From: Miltoncostaea sp963703045
GTDB taxonomy: Bacteria > Actinomycetota > Thermoleophilia > Miltoncostaeales > Miltoncostaeaceae
Direction: 5' to 3'
Length of the DNA stretch: 64,000 nucleotides
NCBI GenBank assembly: GCA_963703045.1
Contig: OY969782.1
Span: 1,984,001 to 2,048,000, forward strand
Numbering within the stretch: position 1 is the stretch's first letter; each line of letters opens with the position of its first letter. The position numbers and the translations under genes were made by a program. Under the pieces are notes generated by a model. That model was not told the origin of the DNA and searched no databases. It saw only the letters and a list, made by a program, of their open reading frames with translations. Of the stretch, positions 25,079 to 34,168 are shown one piece after another.

Positions 25079-25927
25079 ATGCCCGCCGTCCGCATCCACG
25101 AGTTCACCGATCCCGCCTGCCCCTGGGCCTACAGCGCCGAGCCCTTCCGCCGGCGCCTCGACTGGCTCTACGGGGACGCGCTCGAGTGGGACGTCCGCAT
25201 GGTCGTGCTGAGCGACACCCCCGAGGACTACCTCGCGAAGGGCTTCACCCCCGAGAAGTTCGCGAGGTCCTTCCGGCAGATCGCGCACGACCACGGCATG
25301 CCGATCGACACCTCCGTGCGCCCGCGCATGGCGGCGTCGCTGCCGGCCTGCCGGGCGGTCGTCGCGGCGAGGCTCCATGCGCCCGAGCGCATGCGCGTCC
25401 TGCTGCGGCGCCTGCGCGTGCGCAACTTCCGCGGCGAGCTGCTCGACGAGCCCGCCACGATCGAGGGGGCCGCGCGCGACGCCGGCATCGACCCCGCCGA
25501 GCTGTCCTCCTGGGTCGCGGAACCGGCCACCGAGGAGGCTCTCGCCGACGACAGGGCCGCCGCCCGCCGGCCGTTGCCGGCCGCGCTCGCGCTCGACGAG
25601 CGGCTGGCGAACTGGTCGGGCGGGCGGCGCTACACGTGTCCGTCGTACGAGATCGAGCGCCTCGAGGACGGCGTGCGCATCGCCGTGCCCGGCTTCCAGC
25701 CGTTCGCGGTCTACGACGTGATCATGGCGAACCTCGTCCCGGGGGTCCGGCGCGCCGAGCCGGCCGGCTCGGCCGCCGAGGTGCTGCGCTGGACCGGCAC
25801 CCCGCTGGCCACGAAGGAGGTCGCGGTGGTGTGCGACGTCTCCACCGACGCGGCGCGCGAGGAGCTCGGCAGGGTGGCCGTGGAGGAGCACGTGGGCGCT
25901 GACGGGTTCTGGACCCTGCCCGGCTGA
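25079..25927 (+). CDS. DsbA/FrnE-family thioredoxin-fold protein
   Basis: 282 residues, with no signal peptide, so cytoplasmic. The N-terminus IHEFTDPACPWAYSAEPF is the DsbA/FrnE-type start, but the active site is CPWA: only the first Cys is kept, so it should not act as a normal dithiol oxidase. A helical insertion follows, with a cluster of Arg residues (RMRVLLRRLRVRN), as in FrnE and 2-hydroxychromene isomerase-like proteins. The C-terminus contains TCPSYEIERL and PGFQPFAVYD. The transcript is probably leaderless. The role is unknown; a glutathione- or mycothiol-linked isomerase or reductase activity is possible by family. Confidence 0.72.
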   Translation: MPAVRIHEFTDPACPWAYSAEPFRRRLDWLYGDALEWDVRMVVLSDTPEDYLAKGFTPEKFARSFRQIAHDHGMPIDTSVRPRMAASLPACRAVVAARLHAPERMRVLLRRLRVRNFRGELLDEPATIEGAARDAGIDPAELSSWVAEPATEEALADDRAAARRPLPAALALDERLANWSGGRRYTCPSYEIERLEDGVRIAVPGFQPFAVYDVIMANLVPGVRRAEPAGSAAEVLRWTGTPLATKEVAVVCDVSTDAAREELGRVAVEEHVGADGFWTLPG

Positions 25928-25999
25928 GGACGACCCGGCCGCGCCGGACCTGACCGCGGTGGCATATCGTCGGGGCACTGCCTCCGACCCGAGCGCGGA

Positions 26000-28900
26000 A
26001 TGTCGCGACCGCGAGGACTGATCCAGTCGAAGACGTCCGTCCCGGCCGAGGGTGGCAGGACGATCGTGCGACCCCGGGTGGTGAGGGCGTTGGACACCGC
26101 GGCGGCCGGGCGCCGGATCCTGCTGGTGGTGGCGCCCGCGGGCTCGGGCAAGACGACGGCGGTCGCACAGCTCGTGCGCGCCCGTCCAGGCCCGCGCGCC
26201 TGGCTGTCGCTGTGGGACTCGGACGACGGACCGGGACGGTTCGTGACCTACCTGGCGGCGGCGGTAGCCGCGGTCAACCCGGGGGTCGCCTACGGCGTGC
26301 GGCGCTTCCTCGAGGACGGGCTCGCGCCGGAGGACTGCGCGGCGTTGCTCGGAGAGGGCCTCCCGGTCGGGGCGACGGTCGTGATCGACGACCTCCACCA
26401 CGTCGAGGCCCAGGCACCGGTGCTCCGCGCCCTCCGCGCGTTCCTCGATGCCGCCACCGACGGCGCCCTCGTCGTGCTCGTCTCGCGGCGCCTGCTGCAC
26501 ATCGATCTCACCCGCGACGTGCTGGGCGGGAGGGTCGGGACCGTCTCCGAGGACGACCTCGCGTTCCTCCCCGACGAGATCACCGCGCTGCTCGCGGCCC
26601 GCGGACTGAGCGCGCGCGCCTCGGACATCGCCACGTCGTCGGGCGGTTGGGCTGCCGGCATCGTGTTCGACGCCATGCGCGGCGGACCCGCTGAGGGCGC
26701 GGCGACGGGCGCGGAGGACCCCTTCTTCGCCTACCTGGGATCGGAGGTGCTCGACGCCCTCGCTCCGGCGCTGCGCCTCACGGTGCTGCGGAGCGCACTG
26801 CTCGACGTCGTGGACGAGCGCCGGCTGGCGACCCTCCTGGGCGTGGAGTCGGCCGACGCGGACTTCACCGAGATCTGCCGTCACCACCTGCCCGGCACGA
26901 TCGATGCCGACGGCCTGCGCTACCACCCGCGCTTCCGGGAGTTCCTGCTCGTCGTCCTGCGCCGCGAGGGGGTCGAGGACCTGCGGATGCTGCGCGGGCG
27001 CTACGGCCGCGCACTGCTCGCCGAGGGTCACACCGAGGAGGCCGCCGACACCCTCCTGGCCGCCGGCGAGCGGGCGGCGGCCGAAGACGCTGTGGCGCAG
27101 GCCGCAGGGATCCTGATGCGGCGCGGGGACTGGGAGAAGGTGCTGCGCTGGTGCGCGGGACTGGGCGAGGGCGCGCTGGCGCGGCGCAGCGACCTGCGGG
27201 GTGCCCAGGTGCGGGCTCTGCTCATGAGCCGTCGCCAGGACGACGTGGAGGAGCTCGTCCGTCGCATGCGGGCCAGCGGGGAGCTCGACCGGCTGCGCGA
27301 GCGCGCCCCCGACGTGGCCTCCTGGGCCGCGTGGGCGCTGCACGTCTCGGGCGACTGGGCCGGGATGATCGACCTCGTGCCGCCGTCCGACGCCACCCGT
27401 CGCGCACGGGTGATCCGCTACATCGCCCAGACGGCGATCGGGCGCGATCCACCCCCGCCGTGGAGGGACGACGAACTGGACCGCCCCTGGCCCCTGCACG
27501 TCGCGCTGCAGTCGGCGCTCTACTACCGCGGCGCCTTCGCCGAGGTGGAGCGCCTCGCGTGGGCCGCCGCCGCGCGTGGCCCGGTGACGGCGACGCTGGG
27601 CGAGATCTACCGCATCGCCGTGCTGCGGGCCCGTGGCGACCTGGGCGATGCGCGCGCCGCGCTGGAGGCGACCGCTCCGCGCGTGCGTGCGTCGCGCTTC
27701 ATCGAGTTCTGGCAACAGGTCGATGCCGAGCTGGCCTTCGCCGAGGGCGACCGTGAGCGCGGTCTGCACCTCATCCGCGCGGCGCGCGTGACCTCGCGCC
27801 AGCACGGCTACCGGCTGGCCGACCGCGCGGTGTTCGCCGTCGTCGAGGGGAAGATGCTGGTGCGGATGGGCCAGCTCCCCGAGGCCCTCGAGCAGCTCGG
27901 GGCGGCTCGCACCTGGTGCGCCGACCGCACCCTCCGGTGCTTCCGCGAGTGGGCCGACACCTGGTTCGCGATCGGCCGCCTCGCGCTCGGGGACGACGCC
28001 GACGAGGCCCACGACATGCTCCGCGCCGCGATCGCGGGCATGGAGCGTGCCGGGCGCAGGCTCGAACTGCCTGCGGCCCACGTGGCCCTGGCCGAGGCCC
28101 TCTGGCGACGCGGTGACGACGCCGGTCACGACGCGGCCGCCGACGCCGCCCACGCCGCGGCCGTCGGCATGGGCACACTCGGCCCCCTACTCGTCGCGCT
28201 CGAGACCCTCCCGGACGTACTCTCCCGGCGCATCGATGCCTCGCCCGGCGACGACGCGACATGGCGCGGCCTGGTCGGCGCGGGCGGCGGCGGTCGCGGC
28301 CGCTCCCGCCTCGACGCGGCCCGGGTGATCGTGCGTACCCTCGGCGCAGCGGGCCTCGAGGCCGACGGCGTCACCCTGCCAGGCCTGTCCGTGCGGGCGG
28401 TCGAGCTGGCCGCGGCCGTCTGCCGCGCACCGGCGCCGGGCGCCTCGCGCACGGCCCTCGCCGACGACCTCTTCGAGGGCAGCCGCGATGGCGCCAACCA
28501 TCTCCGGCAGCTCGTCCATCGCCTGCGCCGCGCGCTGCCGGACGGGGTGGCGCTGCATTCGACGGGCGGCCGGCTGGCGTGGCTACCGGCCGACGCCGTC
28601 GTGGCCGAGGATCAGGTGCTCGAGACGCTGCTGTCGCGCGCGCGACGCGAGGTCGCCGAGATGCGACGCGACATCGCGGCCTCCGCGCTCGCCCTGGCGG
28701 ACAGGGGCCCGTTCCTGCCGGGCGCTGCCGGAGAGGCCGCGCGCCGCCGTCGCGCAGAGCTCAGCGAGCTCGTCGCGGAAGGGCGTCGCGAGCACGCCCG
28801 CGACCTGCTCGCGGCAGGACGTCCAGCGCAGGCGGTCGAGGTCGCGCGGTCAGCCGTCGCATGCGATCCCTACCGGGAGGACGGCTGGCGACTCCTGATG

Positions 28901-29050
28901 CGCGCCTGCGCGGCGGCGGCCGGCCCCGCCTCGGCGCTGCCTCCCTTCCTCGAGTGTGCCGCGGCGCTCGACGACATCGGGCTCGAGCCGTCGCGAGACA
29001 CGCACGCGCTGCTCGAACGGCTGCGCTCCGGGGGCGCAACGGGCCTGTAA
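26000..29050 (+). CDS. Large STAND ATPase-type transcriptional regulator with C-terminal wHTH/BTAD (SARP-like)
   Basis: 1016 residues. An N-terminal P-loop NTPase carries Walker A VVAPAGSGKTTA (residues 44-55) and Walker B ATVVIDDLHH (about 128-137), a MalT-like arrangement. The middle, about 330-740, is helical and repeat-like (TPR-type segments such as RGDLGDARAALEATAPR), suited to signal sensing. The C-terminus has a winged-helix DNA-binding domain (ALADDLFEGSRDGANHLRQL and following VHRLRRALPDG), then a bacterial transcriptional activation domain (about 910-1010: ARDLLAAGRPAQAVEVARSA, DPYREDGWRLLMRACAAAAG). A TATCGT box at 25965 could be its -10. The acetoacetate decarboxylase-like gene begins 54 bases downstream behind an inverted repeat and may be a target. 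The inducer is unknown. Confidence 0.82.
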   Translation: MSRPRGLIQSKTSVPAEGGRTIVRPRVVRALDTAAAGRRILLVVAPAGSGKTTAVAQLVRARPGPRAWLSLWDSDDGPGRFVTYLAAAVAAVNPGVAYGVRRFLEDGLAPEDCAALLGEGLPVGATVVIDDLHHVEAQAPVLRALRAFLDAATDGALVVLVSRRLLHIDLTRDVLGGRVGTVSEDDLAFLPDEITALLAARGLSARASDIATSSGGWAAGIVFDAMRGGPAEGAATGAEDPFFAYLGSEVLDALAPALRLTVLRSALLDVVDERRLATLLGVESADADFTEICRHHLPGTIDADGLRYHPRFREFLLVVLRREGVEDLRMLRGRYGRALLAEGHTEEAADTLLAAGERAAAEDAVAQAAGILMRRGDWEKVLRWCAGLGEGALARRSDLRGAQVRALLMSRRQDDVEELVRRMRASGELDRLRERAPDVASWAAWALHVSGDWAGMIDLVPPSDATRRARVIRYIAQTAIGRDPPPPWRDDELDRPWPLHVALQSALYYRGAFAEVERLAWAAAARGPVTATLGEIYRIAVLRARGDLGDARAALEATAPRVRASRFIEFWQQVDAELAFAEGDRERGLHLIRAARVTSRQHGYRLADRAVFAVVEGKMLVRMGQLPEALEQLGAARTWCADRTLRCFREWADTWFAIGRLALGDDADEAHDMLRAAIAGMERAGRRLELPAAHVALAEALWRRGDDAGHDAAADAAHAAAVGMGTLGPLLVALETLPDVLSRRIDASPGDDATWRGLVGAGGGGRGRSRLDAARVIVRTLGAAGLEADGVTLPGLSVRAVELAAAVCRAPAPGASRTALADDLFEGSRDGANHLRQLVHRLRRALPDGVALHSTGGRLAWLPADAVVAEDQVLETLLSRARREVAEMRRDIAASALALADRGPFLPGAAGEAARRRRAELSELVAEGRREHARDLLAAGRPAQAVEVARSAVACDPYREDGWRLLMRACAAAAGPASALPPFLECAAALDDIGLEPSRDTHALLERLRSGGATGL

Positions 29051-29057
29051 CGCCGCC

Positions 29058-29085
29058 GGTCGTATCGTCGCGGCACGGTACGACC
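29058..29085. promoter_or_regulatory. Inverted repeat upstream of the acetoacetate decarboxylase-like gene
   Basis: GGTCGTA (29058-29064) and TACGACC (29079-29085) form a perfect 7-bp inverted repeat with a 14-base centre, placed between the regulator stop and the next gene's GAGGAGG ribosome site (29093-29099). It could be an operator, perhaps for the regulator encoded just upstream, or a transcript hairpin. Confidence 0.4.
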
Positions 29086-29104
29086 ATCCTACGAGGAGGC
29101 CCCG

Positions 29105-29932
29105 ATGCCCGGGACGCCCGGACGTCTCACCCCCGACCGGTTCGGCTTCTCCATGCCCCCGTGCGACCCGCCGTTCGATGCGCCCCCGTACTACTACCGC
29201 GACATCGAGATGATGGCGTTCGCATACGAGACGGACGACGACGCGGCCGCCGCGATCGTCCCGGAGGGCCTCGTGATCGCGCACTCCCCCGCGATCGCGC
29301 AGCTCATCTTCACGAACTTCCACTTCTCGACCCTCGGGGCCTACACCGAGGCGATCCTCGGCGTGAGCTGCCTCTGGGAGGGCGAGCCCGTCACCTACTG
29401 CAGCAACCTGCTCGTGACGAACGAGGTCGGCCTGATCGGCGGGCGCGAGCCCTACGGCTTCCCGAAGCTCTTCGGCGAGGTCGAGTGGGTGAAGGAGCAC
29501 GAGATCATCTCGGCCTACGCCGAGCGTCCCAAGGGCAAGAGGATCTGCACCGGCGTCATGCGCCCGCGTGACATCCTCGCCCCCGAGGACATCGTCACCC
29601 CGCCGCTCGTGACGCTCAAGATCATCCCGAGCCCCGAGGAGGGGGCGCCGCCCGAGGTCTGTGAGCTCGTGCGCACCCCCCTCGAGTTCCAGCTCGTGGT
29701 GGGCTCCGACGGTCGCGGCGAGGGCTTCGCGGGGCCGGGCAACGTCACCTTCGACTCGCCCTCGGCGGTCGACCCGTGGCACCGGATGCCGGTGCGCCGG
29801 ATGGTCGCGTCGAGCTGGGGCCGCTACAACTTCGTGCTGCCGTACGGGCAGGTCATCAAGCGCTACGACGTGACTCGCACGGCGGAGCCCGTCGAGCAGG
29901 TCGCGGAACGCGTCGCGGCGGCCGGCGCCTGA
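29105..29932 (+). CDS. Acetoacetate decarboxylase family protein
   Basis: 275 residues, cytoplasmic. The family's hallmark is a Schiff-base lysine in a G-[FY]-P-K context; here GREPYGFPKLFGEVEW places it at Lys121. Upstream features GAYTEAILGVSCLWEGEP and YCSNLLVTNEVGLIGGRE also match. The N-terminus PPYYYRDIEMMAFAYETD includes the conserved substrate-pocket start. Many members are not true acetoacetate decarboxylases but act in secondary metabolism or lactonisation, so the exact reaction is open. A strong ribosome site (GAGGAGG) precedes the ATG, and a perfect 13-bp-stem hairpin follows the stop. Confidence 0.85.
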   Translation: MPGTPGRLTPDRFGFSMPPCDPPFDAPPYYYRDIEMMAFAYETDDDAAAAIVPEGLVIAHSPAIAQLIFTNFHFSTLGAYTEAILGVSCLWEGEPVTYCSNLLVTNEVGLIGGREPYGFPKLFGEVEWVKEHEIISAYAERPKGKRICTGVMRPRDILAPEDIVTPPLVTLKIIPSPEEGAPPEVCELVRTPLEFQLVVGSDGRGEGFAGPGNVTFDSPSAVDPWHRMPVRRMVASSWGRYNFVLPYGQVIKRYDVTRTAEPVEQVAERVAAAGA

Positions 29933-29936
29933 GCGC

Positions 29937-29973
29937 GGGGGGCGCCCCCGCGTGAACCGAGGGGGCGCCCCCC
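29937..29973. terminator. Strong GC hairpin after the decarboxylase-family gene
   Basis: GGGGGGCGCCCCC and GGGGGCGCCCCCC form a perfect 13-bp stem around an 11-base loop, starting 5 bases after the stop. There is no U tract. Confidence 0.6.
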
Positions 29974-29994
29974 ACGGCGGTCATCTCGGCTGGA

Positions 29995-30000
29995 TAGGAT
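29995..30000 (+). promoter_or_regulatory. Putative -10 box (TAGGAT), leaderless bioY
   Basis: TAGGAT is followed by 5 bases and the GTG at 30006. The box lies within a GGCTG/CAGCC inverted repeat (29988-30005) that could serve as a small operator. Confidence 0.4.
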
Positions 30001-30005
30001 CAGCC

Positions 30006-30686
30006 GTGACGACCGCCCCGCGACCCACGGAGGATCCCGTCTCCACCGACCGTTACGCACCCGTCGAGGGGACGCTCCTCGACCGCATCATCCCCCGACC
30101 GTCCGCGCGGGCCTCCGCCGTCGCCCTCGACGTGACGCTGGTCGCGAGCGGCGTGCTGCTCATGACGATCGCATCGCAGATCAGCATCCCGTGGTACCCC
30201 GTCCCGCTGACCGGCGGCACCTTCGGCGCGCTCCTGATCGGCGGCCTCTTCGGCCTGCGCCGCGCCGCCCTCACGCTCGCGCTCTACATCGGCATCGGCA
30301 TCCTCGGCCTCGGCGTGTTCGCCGACTGGAGCGGGGGATGGGACTACTTCACGGGCTCCACCGGTGGATACCTCGTGGGCTACCTGGCATGCGCCGCGAT
30401 CGTCGGCTGGTTCGCGGACCGCGGCGCCAGCCGCAGCATCACGATGATGATCGGCGTGATGCTGGTGGCGAACGCCTCCATCTACCTGTTCGGCGCGTCG
30501 TGGCTCGCCAACTGGACACCGCCCGGCGCCGCCGCCGACCTCGGCTGGCGCTCGGCATACGAGCTCGGCATCCAGCCCTTCGTGCCCGGCGACATCGTGA
30601 AGCTGTTCTTCGCGGCCTGCCTGCTGCCGGGTGGGTGGCAGCTGCTGCGGTTCCTGCGGCGCGACGACGCCGCGAACGGGGGGTGA
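30006..30686 (+). CDS. bioY: Biotin transporter substrate-binding subunit BioY
   Basis: 226 residues. A soluble N-terminus of about 35 residues is followed by six hydrophobic helices. BioY features are IPWYPVPLTGGTFGALLIG (the biotin-binding loop with PVPLT), GSTGGYLVGYLACA and the C-terminal FVPGDIVKLFFAACLLP. BioY is the S component of an ECF-type biotin importer; no EcfA/EcfT genes are in the window, so it may share a common energising module or work alone. The GTG start follows a leaderless-type promoter box. It is coupled to the DUF5718 gene by a GTGA overlap. Confidence 0.9.
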   Translation: MTTAPRPTEDPVSTDRYAPVEGTLLDRIIPRPSARASAVALDVTLVASGVLLMTIASQISIPWYPVPLTGGTFGALLIGGLFGLRRAALTLALYIGIGILGLGVFADWSGGWDYFTGSTGGYLVGYLACAAIVGWFADRGASRSITMMIGVMLVANASIYLFGASWLANWTPPGAAADLGWRSAYELGIQPFVPGDIVKLFFAACLLPGGWQLLRFLRRDDAANGG

Positions 30687-31555
30687 TCGAGCTCCGGCTC
30701 GACGATCTGCGCGACGCCTTCGGGCTCGGGGTGGCCGGCAACTTCGCCGGCCACCTCGAGCAGGCGGGCGAGGCGGGCGACTTCGCCGGGGTCGCCGCCG
30801 GCGCGCCCGAGGCGCCGAAGGGGATCTTCCCGTGGTATGCGCCGGGCGACGATGGATTCCTCGGCACGTTCCCCCTCTCGCACGACCGACTCGTGCGGCC
30901 CGACGCCGACGATGGTCCGGTGAACCTGCAGATCGAGCCCGAGGTGGGGCTGCTCTGCCGGGTGGCGTACGCGCCCGACGGAGGCGTCGCGGCGCTCGCC
31001 CCGACGGCGCTGGGGGCGTTCGACGACTGCTCGATCCGCCGGCCGGGGGCGCCGAAGATCAGCCACAAGAAGAACTGGGGCGCCCATTCGAAGGGCATGG
31101 CGCGGCGGGCATTCGCCGTCGACGACCTCGACCCGTCGGGTCCGACGGCGACCTTCCGCCTGGCGAGCTTCCTACGTCGCGACGGCGTGACCCACGACTA
31201 CGGCATCGACAGCGCGGTGCGGGGCTACTCGTACTACGGCGAGCGCCTGCTCGACTGGATCGCGGAGCGCCTGCGGGCCCAGACCGGGGCGCCCGCGACG
31301 CCCCTCGAGCCGGTCGGCGAGTACCTCGCCGCCGCGGGCCGCCCCGCGACGGTGCTGATCGGCATCGGCGCCACCCGGTACACGCCGTTCGGCGAGAGCA
31401 CCTACCTCGAGCCCGGCGACGAGGCGATCGTCGTGGTGTACGACGGCGCGACCTCGTCGCCCGACGAGGTTCGGGGCGCGATCGGCGGCGGGTACGAGGA
31501 CGACCTGCCGGCCGCCTCGGTGCTGCGGCAGGGCGTGGTCGCCGCCACCGGCTGA
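30683..31555 (+). CDS. DUF5718-family protein of unknown function
   Basis: 290 residues, with no signal peptide or membrane helix. Conserved-looking blocks are GVAGNFAGHLEQAGEAGDF, IFPWYAPG, LQIEPEVGLLCRV, ISHKKNWGAHSKGM and IGATRYTPFGE. I recall this pattern from proteins annotated DUF5718 in Actinobacteria and some Proteobacteria, and the fold resembles fumarylacetoacetate-hydrolase-type proteins in its acidic QIEPEVGLL segment; that comparison is weak. The GTG start overlaps the bioY stop, so it is co-transcribed with the biotin carrier, but no role in biotin metabolism is evident. A bidirectional hairpin follows. Confidence 0.65.
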   Translation: MIELRLDDLRDAFGLGVAGNFAGHLEQAGEAGDFAGVAAGAPEAPKGIFPWYAPGDDGFLGTFPLSHDRLVRPDADDGPVNLQIEPEVGLLCRVAYAPDGGVAALAPTALGAFDDCSIRRPGAPKISHKKNWGAHSKGMARRAFAVDDLDPSGPTATFRLASFLRRDGVTHDYGIDSAVRGYSYYGERLLDWIAERLRAQTGAPATPLEPVGEYLAAAGRPATVLIGIGATRYTPFGESTYLEPGDEAIVVVYDGATSSPDEVRGAIGGGYEDDLPAASVLRQGVVAATG

Positions 31556-31563
31556 GAGACGGG

Positions 31564-31589
31564 CGGGGCCGGGCCCGCGCCCGGCCCCG
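31564..31589. terminator. Bidirectional GC hairpin between convergent genes
   Basis: CGGGGCCGGGC and GCCCGGCCCCG form a perfect 11-bp stem with a CCGC loop, between the DUF5718 stop and the stop of the convergent dehydrogenase gene. Confidence 0.6.
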
Positions 31590-31595
31590 CGCCGC

Positions 31596-32782
31596 TCAGG
31601 GCTGCAGCAGGATCTTGACGGCGCCGTCCTGCTTGGCCTGGAACATCTCGTACGCCGCGGGCGCCGCGTCGAGCGGCAGGCGGTGGGTGGCGAAGTCCTC
31701 GGTGCCGAGCGGATCGTCGTCGCCCAGCAGCGGCAGGATCTCGGGCACCCAGTGGCGCACGTTGGCCTGTCCCATCCGCATCTGGATCTGCTTGTCGAAC
31801 ATCGTGAGCATCGGCATCGGATCGGCCGCGCCCCCGTAGACGCCGAGCAGCGAGATGGTGCCGCCGCGGCGCACGATGTCGATCGCCGCATGGAGGGCGC
31901 TCAGGCGGTCGACGCCCACGGTCTCGCTGAGCTTCTGCGCGAGGCCGTCCGGCAGCACGCTCGCCATCGCCTGCGCCAGCTTGCCGACCGGGGCGCCGTG
32001 CGCCTCCATGCCGACGGCGTCGATGCACCGCGTCGGGCCCCCGGCCGTCGGTCATCTCGCGGATGACGTCGCCGAGGTCCTGCTCGTGCTCGCCCAGATC
32101 GATCGTCTGGACCCCGCGCGGCCCGCGCGCGAGCGAGGCGCTCGGGGACGAGGTCGACGCCGATCACGCGCCCCACGCCCCGGTGGAGGGCGATCCGCGC
32201 GGCCATGTCGCCGATCGGGCCGAGACCGAGCACGCAGAGGGTGCCGCCGGGCGGGACGTCGGCGTAGACGACGCCCTGCCAGGCGGTCGGCAGGACGTCC
32301 GACAGGTAGAGGAAGCGGTCGTCGGGAGGGCCGTGCGGCACCTTCACCGGGAGCGTGTCGCCGAAGGGCACCCGCAGCAGCTCGGCCTGACCGCCCGGCA
32401 CCTGCCCGTAGAGCTTCGTGTAGCCGAACAGCGAGGCGCCGGTCCCGTGCTCGCGCACCTGGGTCGTCTCGCACTGGGACTGCAGGCCCAGGTCGCACAT
32501 GAAGCACGTTCCGCACGAGATGTTGAACGGCACGACCACGCGGTCGCCGGGCACGAGCGAGCGCACCTGGGCGCCGACCTCGCGCACGATCCCCATGGGC
32601 TCGTGGCCGAGCACGTCGCCGGCGTCGAGATACGCGCCGAGGATCTCGTAGAGGTGCAGGTCCGATCCGCAGATGCCGGTCGAGGTGACCTCGACGATCA
32701 CGTCGGTGGGGTCCTGGATCGACGGATCCGGGACCTCCTCGACGCGCACGTCCCGCTTGCCGTGCCAGGTCACCGCTCTCAT
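31596..32782 (-). CDS. Zinc alcohol dehydrogenase, formaldehyde-dehydrogenase-like (two frameshifts)
   Basis: Medium-chain zinc dehydrogenase of about 394 residues. The N-terminal part, starting at ATG 32782, reads MRAVTWHGKRDVRVEEVPDP, with zinc ligands in STGICGSDLHLYE and DVLGHEPMG and the structural-zinc loop CGTCFMCDLGLQSQC. The NAD fold is LCVLGLGPIGDMAARIAL. The frame then breaks twice: near 32112-32120 (a run of G/C) and near 32028, each consistent with one extra base. Correcting both gives a continuous chain through VQTIDLGEHEQDLGDVIREM, IDAVGMEAHGAPVGKLAQ and the C-terminus AKQDGAVKILLQP. It resembles glutathione-independent formaldehyde dehydrogenases. Two indels could mean a pseudogene, but protein-like coding on both sides favours sequence errors. 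Confidence 0.78.
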
Positions 32783-32918
32783 CGGGCCTCCTCGGGTGCG
32801 CCGGGCCCGCCGGGCACGGCCAGGCCCGCGACCTACCCGCGCCGGGCGACGGGAAACGGAGCGGGTCCGCGCCGCCGCCGCGGGTTTCCCCGAGGTGGCG
32901 GTGGGGCAGCGAGGCGCC

Positions 32919-33942
32919 GTGCGCATCGTCATCACCGGCGCGACCGGCAACCTCGGGACCGCCCTGAGGCTGCGGCTCGCCGCCGATCCGGACGTGACCG
33001 AGATCGTCGGGGTGTGCCGACGGCCACCGCGCGACGCGACCCCCGGCACCCGATGGGTGCGGGCCGATGTCGGCACCGACGACCTGGGGAGCGCGATGCG
33101 GGGAGCCGACGCCGTCGTGCACCTGGCCTGGGCGATCCAGCCCTCGCACGACCCCGTGCTGCTGCGCGCGGACGAACGTCAACGGCACCCGACGGGTGAT
33201 CGAGGCCGCGATCGCCGCCGGGGTCGGCGCGTTCGTGCACGGGTCGTCCGTGGGCGTGTACTCGCGCGGTCCCACCGACCGCGCGATCGACGAGTCCTGG
33301 CCTCGGGCCGGGATCCCCTCGAGCTTCTACTCGCGCCACAAGGCCGAGGCCGAGCGCCTGCTGGACGACCTCGCGCGCGACGTCCCCGCCATGCGGGTGG
33401 TGCGGATGCGGCCGGGCCTGGTCTTCTCGCGGCGGGCGGCATCGGGGGTGCGGCGGCTGTTCCTCGGCCGCCTCGCGCCGCGCGCGCTGCTCGCGCCCGG
33501 GCGCATCCCCGTGGTGCCCCGCGTCGCCCGCCTGCGCGTGCAGGCGGTGCACTCGGACGACGTGGCCGACGCCTACCACCGTGCGCTCACCCGGCGCGTC
33601 GATGGGGCGTTCAACCTCGCGGCGGATCCGGTGCTCGACCCGCGCGCGGTCGCCGGGGCCCTCGGCGCGCCGGCCGTCCCGGTGCCGGCGGCGGCGCTGC
33701 GGGCGCTCGTCGCCGCGACCTGGCGCGCCCGCCTGCAGCCGACCCCTCCCGGCTGGCTCGACCTGGCGCTCGGCGCGCCGGTGATGGACTGCGGCCGCGC
33801 GCGGGCGCTGCTCGGCTGGGAGCCGCGCGTCGCGAGCACCGAGGCCCTGCGGGAGCTGCTCGCGGGGATGGCCGACGGGGCGGGGCACCCCACGCCCCCT
33901 CTGGCGCCGGCGGGCACGGCGCCGGGCGCGCCGCCCGACTAG
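32919..33942 (+). CDS. NAD-dependent epimerase/dehydratase (one frameshift)
   Basis: Extended SDR of about 340 residues. The GTG start gives VRIVITGATGNLGTALRLRL with the TGATGNLG cofactor loop, then DAVVHLAWAIQPSHDPVLLR. At 33165-33172 one extra G shifts the frame; removing it gives LLRATNVNGTRRVIEAA, which restores the family's usual xxNVxGTRRV block. The rest continues with HGSSVGVYSRG, the catalytic Tyr-x3-Lys (YSRHKAE), RPGLVFSRRA and a C-terminal substrate domain. The last 20 residues are Pro/Ala-rich. The substrate could be a nucleotide sugar (glycosyltransferase genes follow) or another alcohol. I think the shift is a sequence error. Confidence 0.8.
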
Positions 33943-34168
33943 CACCGCCACCCGAGGTGCCGCCGCCGCCGAACCCCACCGTGACGGGAGGGGTGGGTGG
34001 AGACACCCGGCGACGGATGCGGTTCGGCGCGCCTGACGGCGGGGTAGGCGGGGGCGCGGTCCGCGGAGGCGGCGCCGCCGGGGCGCCCGCGGGGGCTGCC
34101 CCGACCCCCCCGCTCACACGGTTCCCCAGGGAGGTCGAGATGCGGCACGCGACGAGGGCGGCGGGACG

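Noticed and set aside
24977..28153. Long minus-strand extension upstream of the ATP-grasp gene
   Set aside because: Only the last 293 codons are protein-like. The rest is antisense to the DsbA-like and regulator genes.
31596..32782. Calling the dehydrogenase gene a decayed pseudogene
   Set aside because: Both interruptions are one-base shifts with fully conserved sequence on each side, and similar shifts occur in hemC, so sequence error is the simpler reading.
33943..34168. Riboswitch or structured RNA in the gap before the glycosyltransferase operon
   Set aside because: The region has GC-rich inverted repeats, but I could match no known riboswitch core or other RNA family.
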